From: Geovibrio thiophilus
GTDB taxonomy: Bacteria > Chrysiogenota > Deferribacteres > Deferribacterales > Geovibrionaceae
DNA length: 64,000 nucleotides
Direction of reading: 5' to 3'
Assembly: GCF_004087915.1 (NCBI RefSeq)
Contig: NZ_CP035108.1
Coordinates: 2,666,001-2,730,000 of the forward strand
The notes under the pieces were generated by a model that was given only the letters and a program-made list of their open reading frames with translations, did no database searches and was not told where the DNA came from. Numbering within the stretch: the first letter of the stretch is position 1; each line of letters opens with the position of its first letter. This document shows, one piece after another, positions 25,126-34,171 of this stretch. A program made the translations under genes and the position numbers.

Positions 25126-26031
25126 TTATGACCTGCTCAGCTTCCATTTTGTGATAATAAATGCCCTAATAAGATAAGGGAAATTCCTAATCAGCCATAT
25201 TTTAAGCTTTGAGTTGAACCTAAGCCTGCTAGAGAATATATCTCTCAAAGTTAAATCTTCCTTTCTCATTGTTTTATTATATTCATAGACATTATCAAGA
25301 ATATCAGTGGCATATCCACTTATTATGCGCTCCTCTCTTTTAAAAATCTCAATAAGCTTAATAAGCCTGCTTGCCCTGAAAATAACTTTATCTTTTTCAT
25401 AATTTAAAATGCCGCCAAAAGTATTCGATGTGTGCTGCCTGTAAAGATAAACTGGGCTCTTTATATGATAAATAGATGCAGCATTTCGTTTAATATTCAT
25501 AGCTATCCATACATCTTCAAAAGGAAGATTCTCTGGCATAGGAAAGATTATATCTGCTATCCTTCTATTGAACGACCATGACCATTTAGGAAGACTGATT
25601 AGCCCGGACAGTACAAACTCATAGCTTTCTGTTAAAATACAAGACGGAACAAGATATTTAGTCATTACACTAAGATTTTGACCTACGATATACGCATTGT
25701 GGCAATGGGCTTCATGTTTTTGAAGATTATCGTACTCTTTAAAGAAATTATTGAGCAAAACATCATCAGAATCAATACACTTGATAATATCCCCTTTTGT
25801 GAGAGAGTATCCGTAATTTGTTCCGAGGACCTTGCCGACAAACTTATTTCTGACAACTGTTATTCTACTATCATGCTCAGCGTGACAGTAGGCAGCCTCA
25901 AATGTCGAATCATCCGAATGATCATCAACGATGATAAGTTCCCAGTTAATTAGATTTTCTTTTTGCAATTCTATGATGGCTTCATCGATATACTTCTCAA
26001 CATTTTTAGCCATCATAATAAAGCTGATCAT
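25126..26031 (-). CDS. Glycosyltransferase family 2
   Basis: A 301-residue GT-A enzyme. The N-terminus IMMAKNVEKYIDEAI and WELIIVDDHSDDSTF bind the nucleotide sugar; CIDSDDVLL is the metal-binding DxD segment near residue 90. The acceptor domain contains LPFEDVWIAMNI, as in single-sugar transferases of surface polysaccharide loci. GGGGGTG stands about eight bases before the ATG. It is AT-rich and followed downstream by Wzy. The donor and linkage are unknown. Confidence 0.88.
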   Translation of the reverse strand: MISFIMMAKNVEKYIDEAIIELQKENLINWELIIVDDHSDDSTFEAAYCHAEHDSRITVVRNKFVGKVLGTNYGYSLTKGDIIKCIDSDDVLLNNFFKEYDNLQKHEAHCHNAYIVGQNLSVMTKYLVPSCILTESYEFVLSGLISLPKWSWSFNRRIADIIFPMPENLPFEDVWIAMNIKRNAASIYHIKSPVYLYRQHTSNTFGGILNYEKDKVIFRASRLIKLIEIFKREERIISGYATDILDNVYEYNKTMRKEDLTLRDIFSSRLRFNSKLKIWLIRNFPYLIRAFIITKWKLSRS

Positions 26032-26191
26032 GTTTTAGCACCCCCATGGCAAACGCATCATATTTTAAAATACTTTCTATAACAAGACTGTGAGAGATGA
26101 TCCCCCTATTCAGCACAGCACTTAGACTGAAATAAGGTGTAAGCCTTCGGGCATACTATCATCTTTTCCCCAAAGTTGAATTCCTAATCCA

Positions 26192-27667
26192 TTATACTAT
26201 ACTTTTTCTATTATCTGATAACTTACTTATAATCTTATTAATGCCCATAAATTTACTTTCTTTAAATATAAAAATACAAGCCAGCCATACAGCAAAGTTT
26301 ATCACAGCACTTATAAAAAAATTTAGTATAAGTGATTCGATTTTTTGCAAGTTTAATATTGCAATATTAACGCCGATTAAAATCATACCTATGAGAAAAG
26401 GGGTTTTTAAATTCATGTAAAAATCAATCAAGCTATTCCCTAACACCTTCACAATCAACAAATAATATAACTGAATGAAATTTATGCACATAGCAACCAA
26501 TATACCCACCGCAACGTATTCCAGTCTGCCGCCGACAAAAACGCCTAAGGAAATACCGGAAACCATTAAAACTCCGCTGATTAAACTAACCAGAAAAAGC
26601 ACATCTGTTCTGCCGGCAGCCCGAAATATGGCTCCTCCGCTTCCGGTTATAATCTGTATAATAATTGACAATGAAAGTATTCTAAAGGTAGGAATAATAT
26701 AGAGCCATTTATCGCCATACATAATGAAAATTATCTCCTTGGCGTAAAAAAATAAAATAACAACTATAGGAACACCAAGCATGGCTAGGAACTTAACGAG
26801 CCTTTTATAAACTGAATAAATTTTGTCTTTATTGTCCTGATAATCAGCAAGCAGAGGGTGCAGAACAGGCGTAAGAACATGTGTAAGGTTCATGACAGGA
26901 TACATCATTAATCTATACGCCCGATCATAATACCCCAATTGTGTGGCTCCTAAAAACTTGCCTATAAGAATGTTATCTATATTTCTGGAAAAATAGTTAA
27001 CAAAATTATGCAGATATTCAAATGCGGAATAACCTGCTATTTGCCGCAGCACATGAAGGCTGAATGCTTTTTTAATCTTAATTTTGCAGAGAAAGAAATA
27101 GGATGAAAACATCAGCACACTTAAGAGGATAGAATTAATCACGATTGAAAAATATGAAAACCCGTGCAAAGCCAAAATGATTGTGGCAATACCGGCGATT
27201 AAATTCATCAGTATCGTTGTTATGCCCATTGCCTTGAATCGCTTATCTCTTGTCAGAATTGCTGTCGGCACAATGTTCATTGAATTGAATAAAACTGAAA
27301 TAGACAACAGCTTTCCGATTAATACGTATACATCGTTTTCATAAAAGTATGCTATAGCATAAGAAAAAAAGAAAAAAGCTGTCGCCAGCCCAAAAGATAG
27401 CAATGTGGTGAATTTGAATATATCGGAAATATCCTTGTCAGACAAGGTTTTGTGCTGAATTACAGCCGCCCCAAGTCCCATTTGACTTAACATCTGGAAA
27501 AATGTAGTAAAAACAGCAACAATAGCTACTACACCAAACTCATCAGGGTCCAGTATTCTTGCCAGAATAGCGCTTATTATCAGATTGACCGCAATGAACA
27601 TATACCGGGAGACAAATGTTATTAATGCTCCTGAGATAAATTGCTGCTTTAAGGTTTTGTTTTCCAT
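26192..27667 (-). CDS. Repeat-unit flippase (Wzx-like, polysaccharide transporter of the MOP superfamily)
   Basis: A 491-residue protein with about 12-14 transmembrane helices. The N-terminus (GALITFVSRYMFIAVNLIISA, LDPDEFGVVAIVAVFTTFF) is typical of the PST/MOP flippase family. It would move undecaprenyl-linked repeat units across the inner membrane for Wzy. I start it at the ATG at 27667 (MENKTLKQQ); an in-frame ATG at 27697 is possible but less like the family. It overlaps the upstream toroid-like gene by a few codons at most. A 160-base gap with no gene follows before the GT2 gene. Confidence 0.88.
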   Translation of the reverse strand: MENKTLKQQFISGALITFVSRYMFIAVNLIISAILARILDPDEFGVVAIVAVFTTFFQMLSQMGLGAAVIQHKTLSDKDISDIFKFTTLLSFGLATAFFFFSYAIAYFYENDVYVLIGKLLSISVLFNSMNIVPTAILTRDKRFKAMGITTILMNLIAGIATIILALHGFSYFSIVINSILLSVLMFSSYFFLCKIKIKKAFSLHVLRQIAGYSAFEYLHNFVNYFSRNIDNILIGKFLGATQLGYYDRAYRLMMYPVMNLTHVLTPVLHPLLADYQDNKDKIYSVYKRLVKFLAMLGVPIVVILFFYAKEIIFIMYGDKWLYIIPTFRILSLSIIIQIITGSGGAIFRAAGRTDVLFLVSLISGVLMVSGISLGVFVGGRLEYVAVGILVAMCINFIQLYYLLIVKVLGNSLIDFYMNLKTPFLIGMILIGVNIAILNLQKIESLILNFFISAVINFAVWLACIFIFKESKFMGINKIISKLSDNRKSIV

Positions 27668-27674
27668 ATAGTTG

Positions 27675-28832
27675 CTAACCTTCTTGGCGGTCAGCAATAT
27701 TAAGATTCTTGAGCTTTAATTCAAGATTCGGCAAACGTGTCGCCTCGTAGACACGGGCGGCCTGAGTTAATTTGTCAGCGGCGAGCCTGTTCACCATATC
27801 CGTTTCAGAATCATATTCCTGCTCAAAATGGGTACTGAGCAGTTCTTCAACTATTTGCTCTTTATCTTCTATGTCACAGAAAGCAAGTATTGTATATGCT
27901 TCGTATATATTTATATTTTCAAATTTGTAAACACTATTTGGCTTTTTAAGACCAAGACTTTCCTCATGTTTTGTAAAATCATTTGAAAAAATGTAGTTAA
28001 ATGTTGATTTAAATTTTTTAGAATACCAAAAATCATTTTCAGAAAAAACGTTTTTGAGTATCGGAAATGCCCATAGATTAAAACAATGGTATCTGATCGC
28101 TCTGATTATCTCATTCTTCCTCTGTTGACCGATCAGTAATTTAAGAGTTTTCAGGTGAGGGATGATTCCTTTTTTCCTGAATGAATGATGCCGGGATACA
28201 TAATGATATATCAGACCCTTATGCCCGAATTTATGTACATTCATATTCCTGTGCAGAGCATCCAGAAAAAGCCTGACCCTGCGACCGATCTCCTCATTTT
28301 TTCCGACCCGCCAAAGCTCCGCCCCGGCTACGGCAAACCAAAGCTGATGATTAAATGTCGGGTCAATAGGCAGATAGGAACCGTCAACAGCTACACTCCG
28401 CCACAAAGCGTTTTTTTCATCAAAGGGGTGGAGCAGAAAGACTTCATCGGCAAGATTTTTAACAGCTTCCATTTGCAGCACTTCATATGCCTGAGCGAGT
28501 GCGTCAAGTGTAAAAGCCTGCCCCACAGTTCCGTTACAGAAATCCTTATGCGGGTTTTTCCTGCACCAGAAGCTTGCTCCCATCGGGCGGACTTCTTTGC
28601 TTAACAGGTAATCCACCGCCTTGGCTGCGGCGATTTTATATTTATCATCATTTGTATATGTATACACCTTCAACAAGATCATCAGCCAATGACTGGTGTT
28701 CCTGACTGGTGTTTCGGGATCATTGTAATAGACATTAGTTCCGGGCGGAAATGAGCCGTCTGAATTTTGAATTTCCATTGCAGCATCCGCTGTGCGGCGC
28801 AATAGATCATATAGTTTTATGTTAGTCTGCAT
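27675..28832 (-). CDS. Alpha/alpha-toroid-like protein of the polysaccharide locus
   Basis: A 385-residue soluble protein with no signal peptide. Repeating helix pairs (DLLRRTADAAMEIQNSDGSFPPG, HWLMILLKVYTYT, AAAKAVDYLLSKEV, AFTLDALAQAYEVL) resemble the (alpha/alpha)6 toroid of six-hairpin glycosidases, epimerases and terpene-cyclase-like enzymes. I cannot assign a reaction; sugar epimerisation, lyase activity or non-enzymatic binding are all open. Similar proteins are annotated in some bacterial agl-like polysaccharide clusters. It sits between Wzx and the beta-propeller gene. Confidence 0.6.
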   Translation of the reverse strand: MQTNIKLYDLLRRTADAAMEIQNSDGSFPPGTNVYYNDPETPVRNTSHWLMILLKVYTYTNDDKYKIAAAKAVDYLLSKEVRPMGASFWCRKNPHKDFCNGTVGQAFTLDALAQAYEVLQMEAVKNLADEVFLLHPFDEKNALWRSVAVDGSYLPIDPTFNHQLWFAVAGAELWRVGKNEEIGRRVRLFLDALHRNMNVHKFGHKGLIYHYVSRHHSFRKKGIIPHLKTLKLLIGQQRKNEIIRAIRYHCFNLWAFPILKNVFSENDFWYSKKFKSTFNYIFSNDFTKHEESLGLKKPNSVYKFENINIYEAYTILAFCDIEDKEQIVEELLSTHFEQEYDSETDMVNRLAADKLTQAARVYEATRLPNLELKLKNLNIADRQEG

Positions 28833-28855
28833 TTGTCATTATTCTCCTAAGACTA

Positions 28856-30010
28856 TCAATAAGTACTTGTATAAAATAACGAATGTTTCATGGCGGCAGG
28901 CAGTGGTGTTGTTACATTATTGAACTTAAACCTATACAAATAATCACCGTAAGCTGGTACTGCAATTATGCTGCCGTCGTCCGTGGTTACACCACCTGCA
29001 CACTTAGCTTTACCCTGTTCTTCTACACTGCTTACGTGCGTCAGTATATCCTTTCCGGTATCATATTCATATATAATAGATGACGCACCGGGCATACTGT
29101 ATAATTTACCGTTCAGCCCGTGTTTTGTGCCGTAACTTCCAAAAATAATGTCATTGTGAAGCATTTCTGTTGTTTGATTTTTAACGTCAATTTTGAGGAT
29201 TCCTTTTTTATTACTAAATCCGTAAATGTTGCCGTCTCCACAAATCTGTGCTTCAAAAACATAGCAGTTTAATTTATTTCCGATATAACGAAACGATTTT
29301 GTTTCAGGATTCAGCACAAGCACTTTCTCATTATTTTCCGGGAAAAAATAAATATTTCCATCATAATGTAAAATTCCATTCTGGTAGCGGAATTTTATTT
29401 TCAGCGTCGATGGACACAAGGGTATCTTTTCTGCTGAATATGTATTCAAGTCCACAGCGAGTATATGATTTTCGTCTCTTGGGGGAAGATACATAAGACC
29501 GTCGGCAGTTACAGCCCCTGCATAATGATGCTCCCCTTTGTAACTTGTGTTTAACGGCACTAACGATACAGTCATTTTTTGCGGATCTATCTCTAACAGG
29601 CTGTTTGATGATCTTGGAAAACCATATATTTTATCTTTGTACACACAGCAGCTTGTCCATTTGTACGATTCACTGCCGACATCTCCGAAATAAGAGACAT
29701 CATCATTTTTTATGTTGTAAACCATTACACAGTCGGCACTGTTTGGAATACAAAAAAGCATATCACCAAAAAGAGTGCCGCCGACCCATTTTGCCTTGTA
29801 CCCCATTTTTTTTACTTGTATTTTTTTGATACAATCCAATAACATACTGCTATTACTGTCAGCAAAACGTAAATAATCGCCAAGGTCAGCATACTCCTTT
29901 TGTTTGACAGTGCAAACGGTACTTCGTTGTTGATAACAGTTAATGGCAGCACGGTTTGCTCTCCGCATAAACAGATCTGCCAATTTCCGAATCGATTTGT
30001 TTATTATCAA
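28856..30010 (-). CDS. Beta-propeller-like protein of the polysaccharide locus
   Basis: A 384-residue protein. After a basic N-terminal helix (KLADLFMRRANRAAINCY), it has about six beta-sheet units of 45-50 residues, each with a G-x-x-Y/F core and a following D or N, for example GKIDYGFPRSSNSLLEID-type, GLMYLPPRDENHILAVDL and GNIYFFPENNEKVLVLN. This is a kelch/NHL-like propeller pattern. No signal peptide is seen, so it is probably cytoplasmic. It overlaps the upstream nucleotidyltransferase fusion by four bases. The function is unknown; such propellers can bind sugars or act as cyclases or lyases. Confidence 0.6.
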   Translation of the reverse strand: MIINKSIRKLADLFMRRANRAAINCYQQRSTVCTVKQKEYADLGDYLRFADSNSSMLLDCIKKIQVKKMGYKAKWVGGTLFGDMLFCIPNSADCVMVYNIKNDDVSYFGDVGSESYKWTSCCVYKDKIYGFPRSSNSLLEIDPQKMTVSLVPLNTSYKGEHHYAGAVTADGLMYLPPRDENHILAVDLNTYSAEKIPLCPSTLKIKFRYQNGILHYDGNIYFFPENNEKVLVLNPETKSFRYIGNKLNCYVFEAQICGDGNIYGFSNKKGILKIDVKNQTTEMLHNDIIFGSYGTKHGLNGKLYSMPGASSIIYEYDTGKDILTHVSSVEEQGKAKCAGGVTTDDGSIIAVPAYGDYLYRFKFNNVTTPLPAAMKHSLFYTSTY

Positions 30011-31716
30011 AGAGATACACCTTTATTTTTAAACTTTTCCACCAAAAACAAATATGTAGTTTCAGGCACGTAGTTTTTTATCTCTTCCCATTTGTTTTCC
30101 GCCATCAGTGCCCTGACCTTGGATGCGCTGACAACCTGCTCTCCGTCAACTGTTTTTCTCGGTATTTCGTGAAACTCAACACCCATTTCAGGCAGCAGTA
30201 ACTGCATGCTTCTGTTGTACTCTGCTGTAACAACATCTATCGGCTCTTCACCTGCAAAACGTATTTTAATGCCCAACCCCTTTGCAATGTAGTTTCCGAA
30301 GGTGTGCAGGTCTTTGGTCGCATCAAAATCAATGCTCTTTTTGTAGTCCTTCATAAAGTATTCAGGGAACGTCAGAGCAGATATCATAAATTCGCCGCTC
30401 GGAATAACAAGAACGTTTTTCAGATCAGCCGTTCCTTTGCGAACAAGCACGATCCTGTCATCAAATTTGAAGAAGGATCTGTCCTCCTGAAGAACAAAGA
30501 CATACAGTCTGTGCACTTTTTTAGAGGCGTATTCGATCAGGTATCTGTGCCCCAGTGTAAAAGGATTGCAGTTCATCACGATAGAACCGATTGTTTTTTC
30601 ATTTTCAGTTAATGGGAAATCAGCCTTAATACCGTCTACATACATCTGTAGATTTCGTTGAAACTCTCCGGAAGTATGTTCGTTCAGATAATCGCTGATA
30701 AAATCGTGTCTGATATCCAGCACATCGGATGGGGCATCTTTCGCTTGATACCCGGTTTTTTCCAGCATGTCAAAGATATAGTTTGTGGAAATATCGTACC
30801 CTTCAGCATTCATGTGTCCTGCATAGTCGTATATGCACCATCTGCTTCTTTCATCATCATGGAAAGGCTTTGTACAATCAAAATAATACATACCGAGTTT
30901 CTCAAGCAGAGCCACCTCTTCTTTCAAAGGCGCACGCTCATAGAACACAACGATGTCTCTTTCTCCATAGGTCTCAGATTCGATGATAAGATTATTTAAG
31001 ATTAAATTATCATCTGCTCCCCAAAGTCCATGGTTTATAACTTTAATAGGTTTTGAACACTGATTGAGCTTTCGCTGCAACAGGCTTGGTACAGTGTTTC
31101 TGTCATCAACAGCATACCCGAAAGCTCCGCAACGACCGTAAACATGAATTGTTTTTTCTCCATTATTGACCGCATCAACGACCACACGACGACCATTAAT
31201 AATATTGACCAGCTCAGACTGCATATCCTCATGCCCAAATAAACTGCCGCGCTTGATCACCTGAGTAATAGCCTTTAAGGCATCAACATACTCTTTTGAT
31301 GCCTTTTCACCCAGTATTTCTTTAAAATGTTTTTCATATTTATCGTAATCTTCAGACATTGTAGGGAAATCAAGATGTTTTTCTCTTCTTTCCTGAGCTG
31401 AATCAGAATAATATTCCTTATCAAGAGAGTCGGTACGCCCAAAGAAATAGCATGGAACCCCCTTTTTTGCTAATTTCTGCATTACCTGATAAAGCAGAAA
31501 GAAATATTTGGCATCCTCAATCCCTTTTTTCATCGATTTTGCAGGTAACCCAAGCATATTTAATATTTTTCTGAGATATCTGTTATCTTCAAGACAAACA
31601 AATTTCTTGCGGTTTCCGCTCAATGCCAGCATCAGTCTTTTAAGAGAGAAACCGAAACATGCCTGCTTATCCTGCACCGTGTTGTAGTAAAATTCTACCA
31701 TCTCTCTTTCATTCAT
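30007..31716 (-). CDS. SGNH-like / citrate-lyase-ligase-like nucleotidyltransferase fusion
   Basis: A 569-residue three-part protein. Residues 1-170 are helical and charged with no recognised domain. Residues about 178-320 resemble an SGNH-type fold: YGRCGAFGYAVDDRNTVPSLL replaces the usual GDS block, and DYAGHMNAEGYD has the D-x-x-H spacing of the catalytic block. Residues about 375-560 match the C-terminal nucleotidyltransferase domain of citrate lyase ligase (CitC): IGSIVMNCNPFTLGHRYLIEY holds a TxGH nucleotide-binding motif at 387-390. There is no citrate lyase here, so a role in activating or attaching an acyl or small acid group to the polysaccharide is more likely. It overlaps both neighbours (8 and 4 bases). 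The function is inferred only from the domains. Confidence 0.75.
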   Translation of the reverse strand: MNEREMVEFYYNTVQDKQACFGFSLKRLMLALSGNRKKFVCLEDNRYLRKILNMLGLPAKSMKKGIEDAKYFFLLYQVMQKLAKKGVPCYFFGRTDSLDKEYYSDSAQERREKHLDFPTMSEDYDKYEKHFKEILGEKASKEYVDALKAITQVIKRGSLFGHEDMQSELVNIINGRRVVVDAVNNGEKTIHVYGRCGAFGYAVDDRNTVPSLLQRKLNQCSKPIKVINHGLWGADDNLILNNLIIESETYGERDIVVFYERAPLKEEVALLEKLGMYYFDCTKPFHDDERSRWCIYDYAGHMNAEGYDISTNYIFDMLEKTGYQAKDAPSDVLDIRHDFISDYLNEHTSGEFQRNLQMYVDGIKADFPLTENEKTIGSIVMNCNPFTLGHRYLIEYASKKVHRLYVFVLQEDRSFFKFDDRIVLVRKGTADLKNVLVIPSGEFMISALTFPEYFMKDYKKSIDFDATKDLHTFGNYIAKGLGIKIRFAGEEPIDVVTAEYNRSMQLLLPEMGVEFHEIPRKTVDGEQVVSASKVRALMAENKWEEIKNYVPETTYLFLVEKFKNKGVSL

Positions 31717-32923
31717 AGTTTTCCCCTTTGTTGCGCAAAATTTTTATTATAAGCTTACCAAATGGATTCAGTTTTGCAATTTTTCTTGCTATGCTTTCTT
31801 TACGCCTGAATTTAGAAAAGGTGGCATGAAATCCGCTTTTCTTCATATGGCTTAGAAACGCATTTCTATATTTACTTTCCTCAGGCGCTTTAGAGAGGTG
31901 CCTGCAACTGTTTACAGCCTCTTCCAATGATGATGGTTCAATCAATAATTCATGTTTTATCTTCTCAATGCAGGCTACTCCTTTTTCAGAGGAACAAACA
32001 ACAAGTGAAATACCCAGATTTTGATTATTTTCCCTGAGCCCGCCCTTATATTGCCAATAATCGGCTAAGGTAATGTCTGCCGCGCGTGGCAGGCTCGCGT
32101 ATCTGCATCCGCCGCATGAAGGGCGGCTGTAATACCCTGACAGGTATCCCCTGTGAATCGGCGTAGTACTGGACAGGTCCGCCTCTGATGTCCCATCCGT
32201 AAAGCATATCCTGATGCAGTTTTGGTTCCAGCCCCTGCTCTTGTCTCGGTATATTATTTCCTGAACTTTTTTGTTCCTCAGCGCTTCCAACTCATGAATA
32301 TATGTTTTAAAAACATTCATGGAGGGCACACCGTGACAAACGACTTCCGCGGTCACTAAGTTCGGATAAGTTTTACAGCCGAAAAAGCCGTACAAACCAG
32401 CAACCTGACAGCCTGTACCGGTGAACAAAACCTGCCTGCCTTGTTCGAGATCTGCTTTTATCTGCCTGAAAGTTTCTTTTGTATTGCTCTCCAGATACTT
32501 TGACCTGCGGAACGGTACGCACTGCTCAAGAGATTCCGCCCGCCCGTGGTGAACATCGAATAATGACTGATGCTCAACCCCGTAAACAACGCCATGCTGT
32601 TCGATAGTATGCCTCGCAAGAGCCCAGAACACCCCGCCGGAGGAAACACTGTACAGCTGGCTCAAATCCGGCAGATAAGCGGCATAAACCCGTAAGGTGT
32701 TCCGGTTTGCTGTTCTTTCCACCAGCATATGACAACGCCGCCTGCAAAGCCCGCATCCGCTGCACAAGGAATCGTCTTTTACCGGGTATAAAAAACCCTC
32801 ATCGTCATACTCCATCGAAAGGGCGCTGTTTCCGCAAACCTGAGCACAAGCGCCGCAGCCCGTACACATTTTCTTTTCATCGTATATGCGATACCCGCCG
32901 CAGTTATCTGACGCTGTATTCAA
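31709..32923 (-). CDS. Ferredoxin-type protein with F420-hydrogenase/dehydrogenase beta-subunit domain
   Basis: A 404-residue protein. Two N-terminal [4Fe-4S] motifs (CTGCGACAQVC and CSGCGLCRRRC) precede the F420-hydrogenase/dehydrogenase beta-subunit N and C domains, which contain a GTGCQVAGL segment near 170 and a CHGVPS segment. Additional Cys occur in CGGCRY. Proteins of this kind often lie next to polysaccharide pyruvyl transferases in surface polysaccharide loci, as here, with one base between the genes. The role is probably a flavin/Fe-S redox step on a sugar or on the pyruvyl modification, but the substrate is not established. True F420 use is not implied. Confidence 0.85.
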   Translation of the reverse strand: MNTASDNCGGYRIYDEKKMCTGCGACAQVCGNSALSMEYDDEGFLYPVKDDSLCSGCGLCRRRCHMLVERTANRNTLRVYAAYLPDLSQLYSVSSGGVFWALARHTIEQHGVVYGVEHQSLFDVHHGRAESLEQCVPFRRSKYLESNTKETFRQIKADLEQGRQVLFTGTGCQVAGLYGFFGCKTYPNLVTAEVVCHGVPSMNVFKTYIHELEALRNKKVQEIIYRDKSRGWNQNCIRICFTDGTSEADLSSTTPIHRGYLSGYYSRPSCGGCRYASLPRAADITLADYWQYKGGLRENNQNLGISLVVCSSEKGVACIEKIKHELLIEPSSLEEAVNSCRHLSKAPEESKYRNAFLSHMKKSGFHATFSKFRRKESIARKIAKLNPFGKLIIKILRNKGENYE

Positions 32924-32924
32924 A

Positions 32925-34139
32925 TCAGTTAACCCCTTTCAGACAGTCAAACACACTGTTTTCCTGAATTATCCCAAGCTGAGTCTTAATTTTTTCCCTG
33001 TTTATTCCCTGATTGGTTATCATATCGTTTATAGCATATGTTATCTTATTCACATCAATCTGCTGCCGCACATCAAACAAATATGCTGCCTGATTAAAGG
33101 CTCCAAGGAGTTCTTTGTACTTCTCAGCCCAGCCCAGCGTTATTACCGGTATTGATTCCAGATATGCGTGAACTATTGAATGATACCTTGATGCAACAAT
33201 AAAATTAAATTTAGAAATCAGGTTTTGAAGTTCAATACAGTTGAATTCTTCAGAAATCAGGATAACTCTATTGTCATTTGAAAATCCGCTTTTCACTTTT
33301 TCGCAGATAGATAAGTCTTCGGTCGAATGCGGAATCAGAAAAACATTCAGATTATTTTTTAATAACTCTTTAGTAATTTCATTGAGCAGCAATAAAGTTT
33401 TTCCCCCGTTTCCGTGTATGAAGGTTTTCTCATTAGGAACAATTGCCGCCGAGTTTTGCGGAATATCCGGAAGCTGCTTTTCAGATATTCCTTGTTTAAA
33501 AATAATGCTTTTATCAATTTCATGCTTATTCTGCAAAACAAGATCAGGGCTCAGGCGAACATTTTTACAAAATTTCTGAATACTGTTCAAACCTTCTTTT
33601 TCCCGGGCAAAAACCGCTTTCGGGTAACTCAGGAATTTTTTCATAAGAAAGTTAATAAAGAGTCTTTGATAAGTCTTTGGATAATTAAACGGACCGAAGG
33701 ATTGCGGAAAAATATATACAGGCACATTATAATTTTTCGCAGCAGCAATACCAAGTAAGTAGAAAACAGATTTTCTGAATCCCATCTGTGACGACAATGC
33801 CAATCCGCTTATGTCTATAAGGCAATCCGCATTTGCGAAATACTCTTTAAGCTGAGCAGCAGCATCTTTATATTGTGTTTTAAATTTTCCATAATTACGG
33901 ATTTTGTTTAACAGGCGAAAAAATCTACCTGACAATGCAAGACGTAATCTTAAACCAAACTCCATGATAACAAAATTATACCTGTCTGTGTCGCCTTCTA
34001 CCCGTTTGTGAGGGACAGATGAAAGCAAAACCGGAGTGGAATCAGGAAAATATCTTTTACATTCGTTAACCACTGTAAAAGTCATAGCCTGTGCGCCTTT
34101 GTTGTACATCTGTCCGCCGGTTATCAGAACATATCTCAT
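32925..34139 (-). CDS. Polysaccharide pyruvyl transferase family protein
   Basis: A 404-residue member of the CsaB/WcaK-like family, which uses phosphoenolpyruvate to add ketal-linked pyruvate to sugars. It has two Rossmann-like halves. The N-terminus is YVLITGGQMYNKGAQAM, the middle segment is FPQSFGPFNYP, and a C-terminal segment SRYHSIVHAYLESIPVITLGW carries the conserved R-x-H used in catalysis. It pairs with the adjacent Fe-S/F420-beta protein. An acidic pyruvyl group on the exported polymer is predicted. Confidence 0.88.
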   Translation of the reverse strand: MRYVLITGGQMYNKGAQAMTFTVVNECKRYFPDSTPVLLSSVPHKRVEGDTDRYNFVIMEFGLRLRLALSGRFFRLLNKIRNYGKFKTQYKDAAAQLKEYFANADCLIDISGLALSSQMGFRKSVFYLLGIAAAKNYNVPVYIFPQSFGPFNYPKTYQRLFINFLMKKFLSYPKAVFAREKEGLNSIQKFCKNVRLSPDLVLQNKHEIDKSIIFKQGISEKQLPDIPQNSAAIVPNEKTFIHGNGGKTLLLLNEITKELLKNNLNVFLIPHSTEDLSICEKVKSGFSNDNRVILISEEFNCIELQNLISKFNFIVASRYHSIVHAYLESIPVITLGWAEKYKELLGAFNQAAYLFDVRQQIDVNKITYAINDMITNQGINREKIKTQLGIIQENSVFDCLKGVN

Positions 34140-34171
34140 CTCTTAAATCCTTCTCGGCAATATTACAGAAA

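Noticed and set aside
30007-31716. Citrate lyase ligase proper (CitC)
   Set aside because: Only the C-terminal nucleotidyltransferase matches; no citDEF genes are nearby, and the rest of the protein is different.
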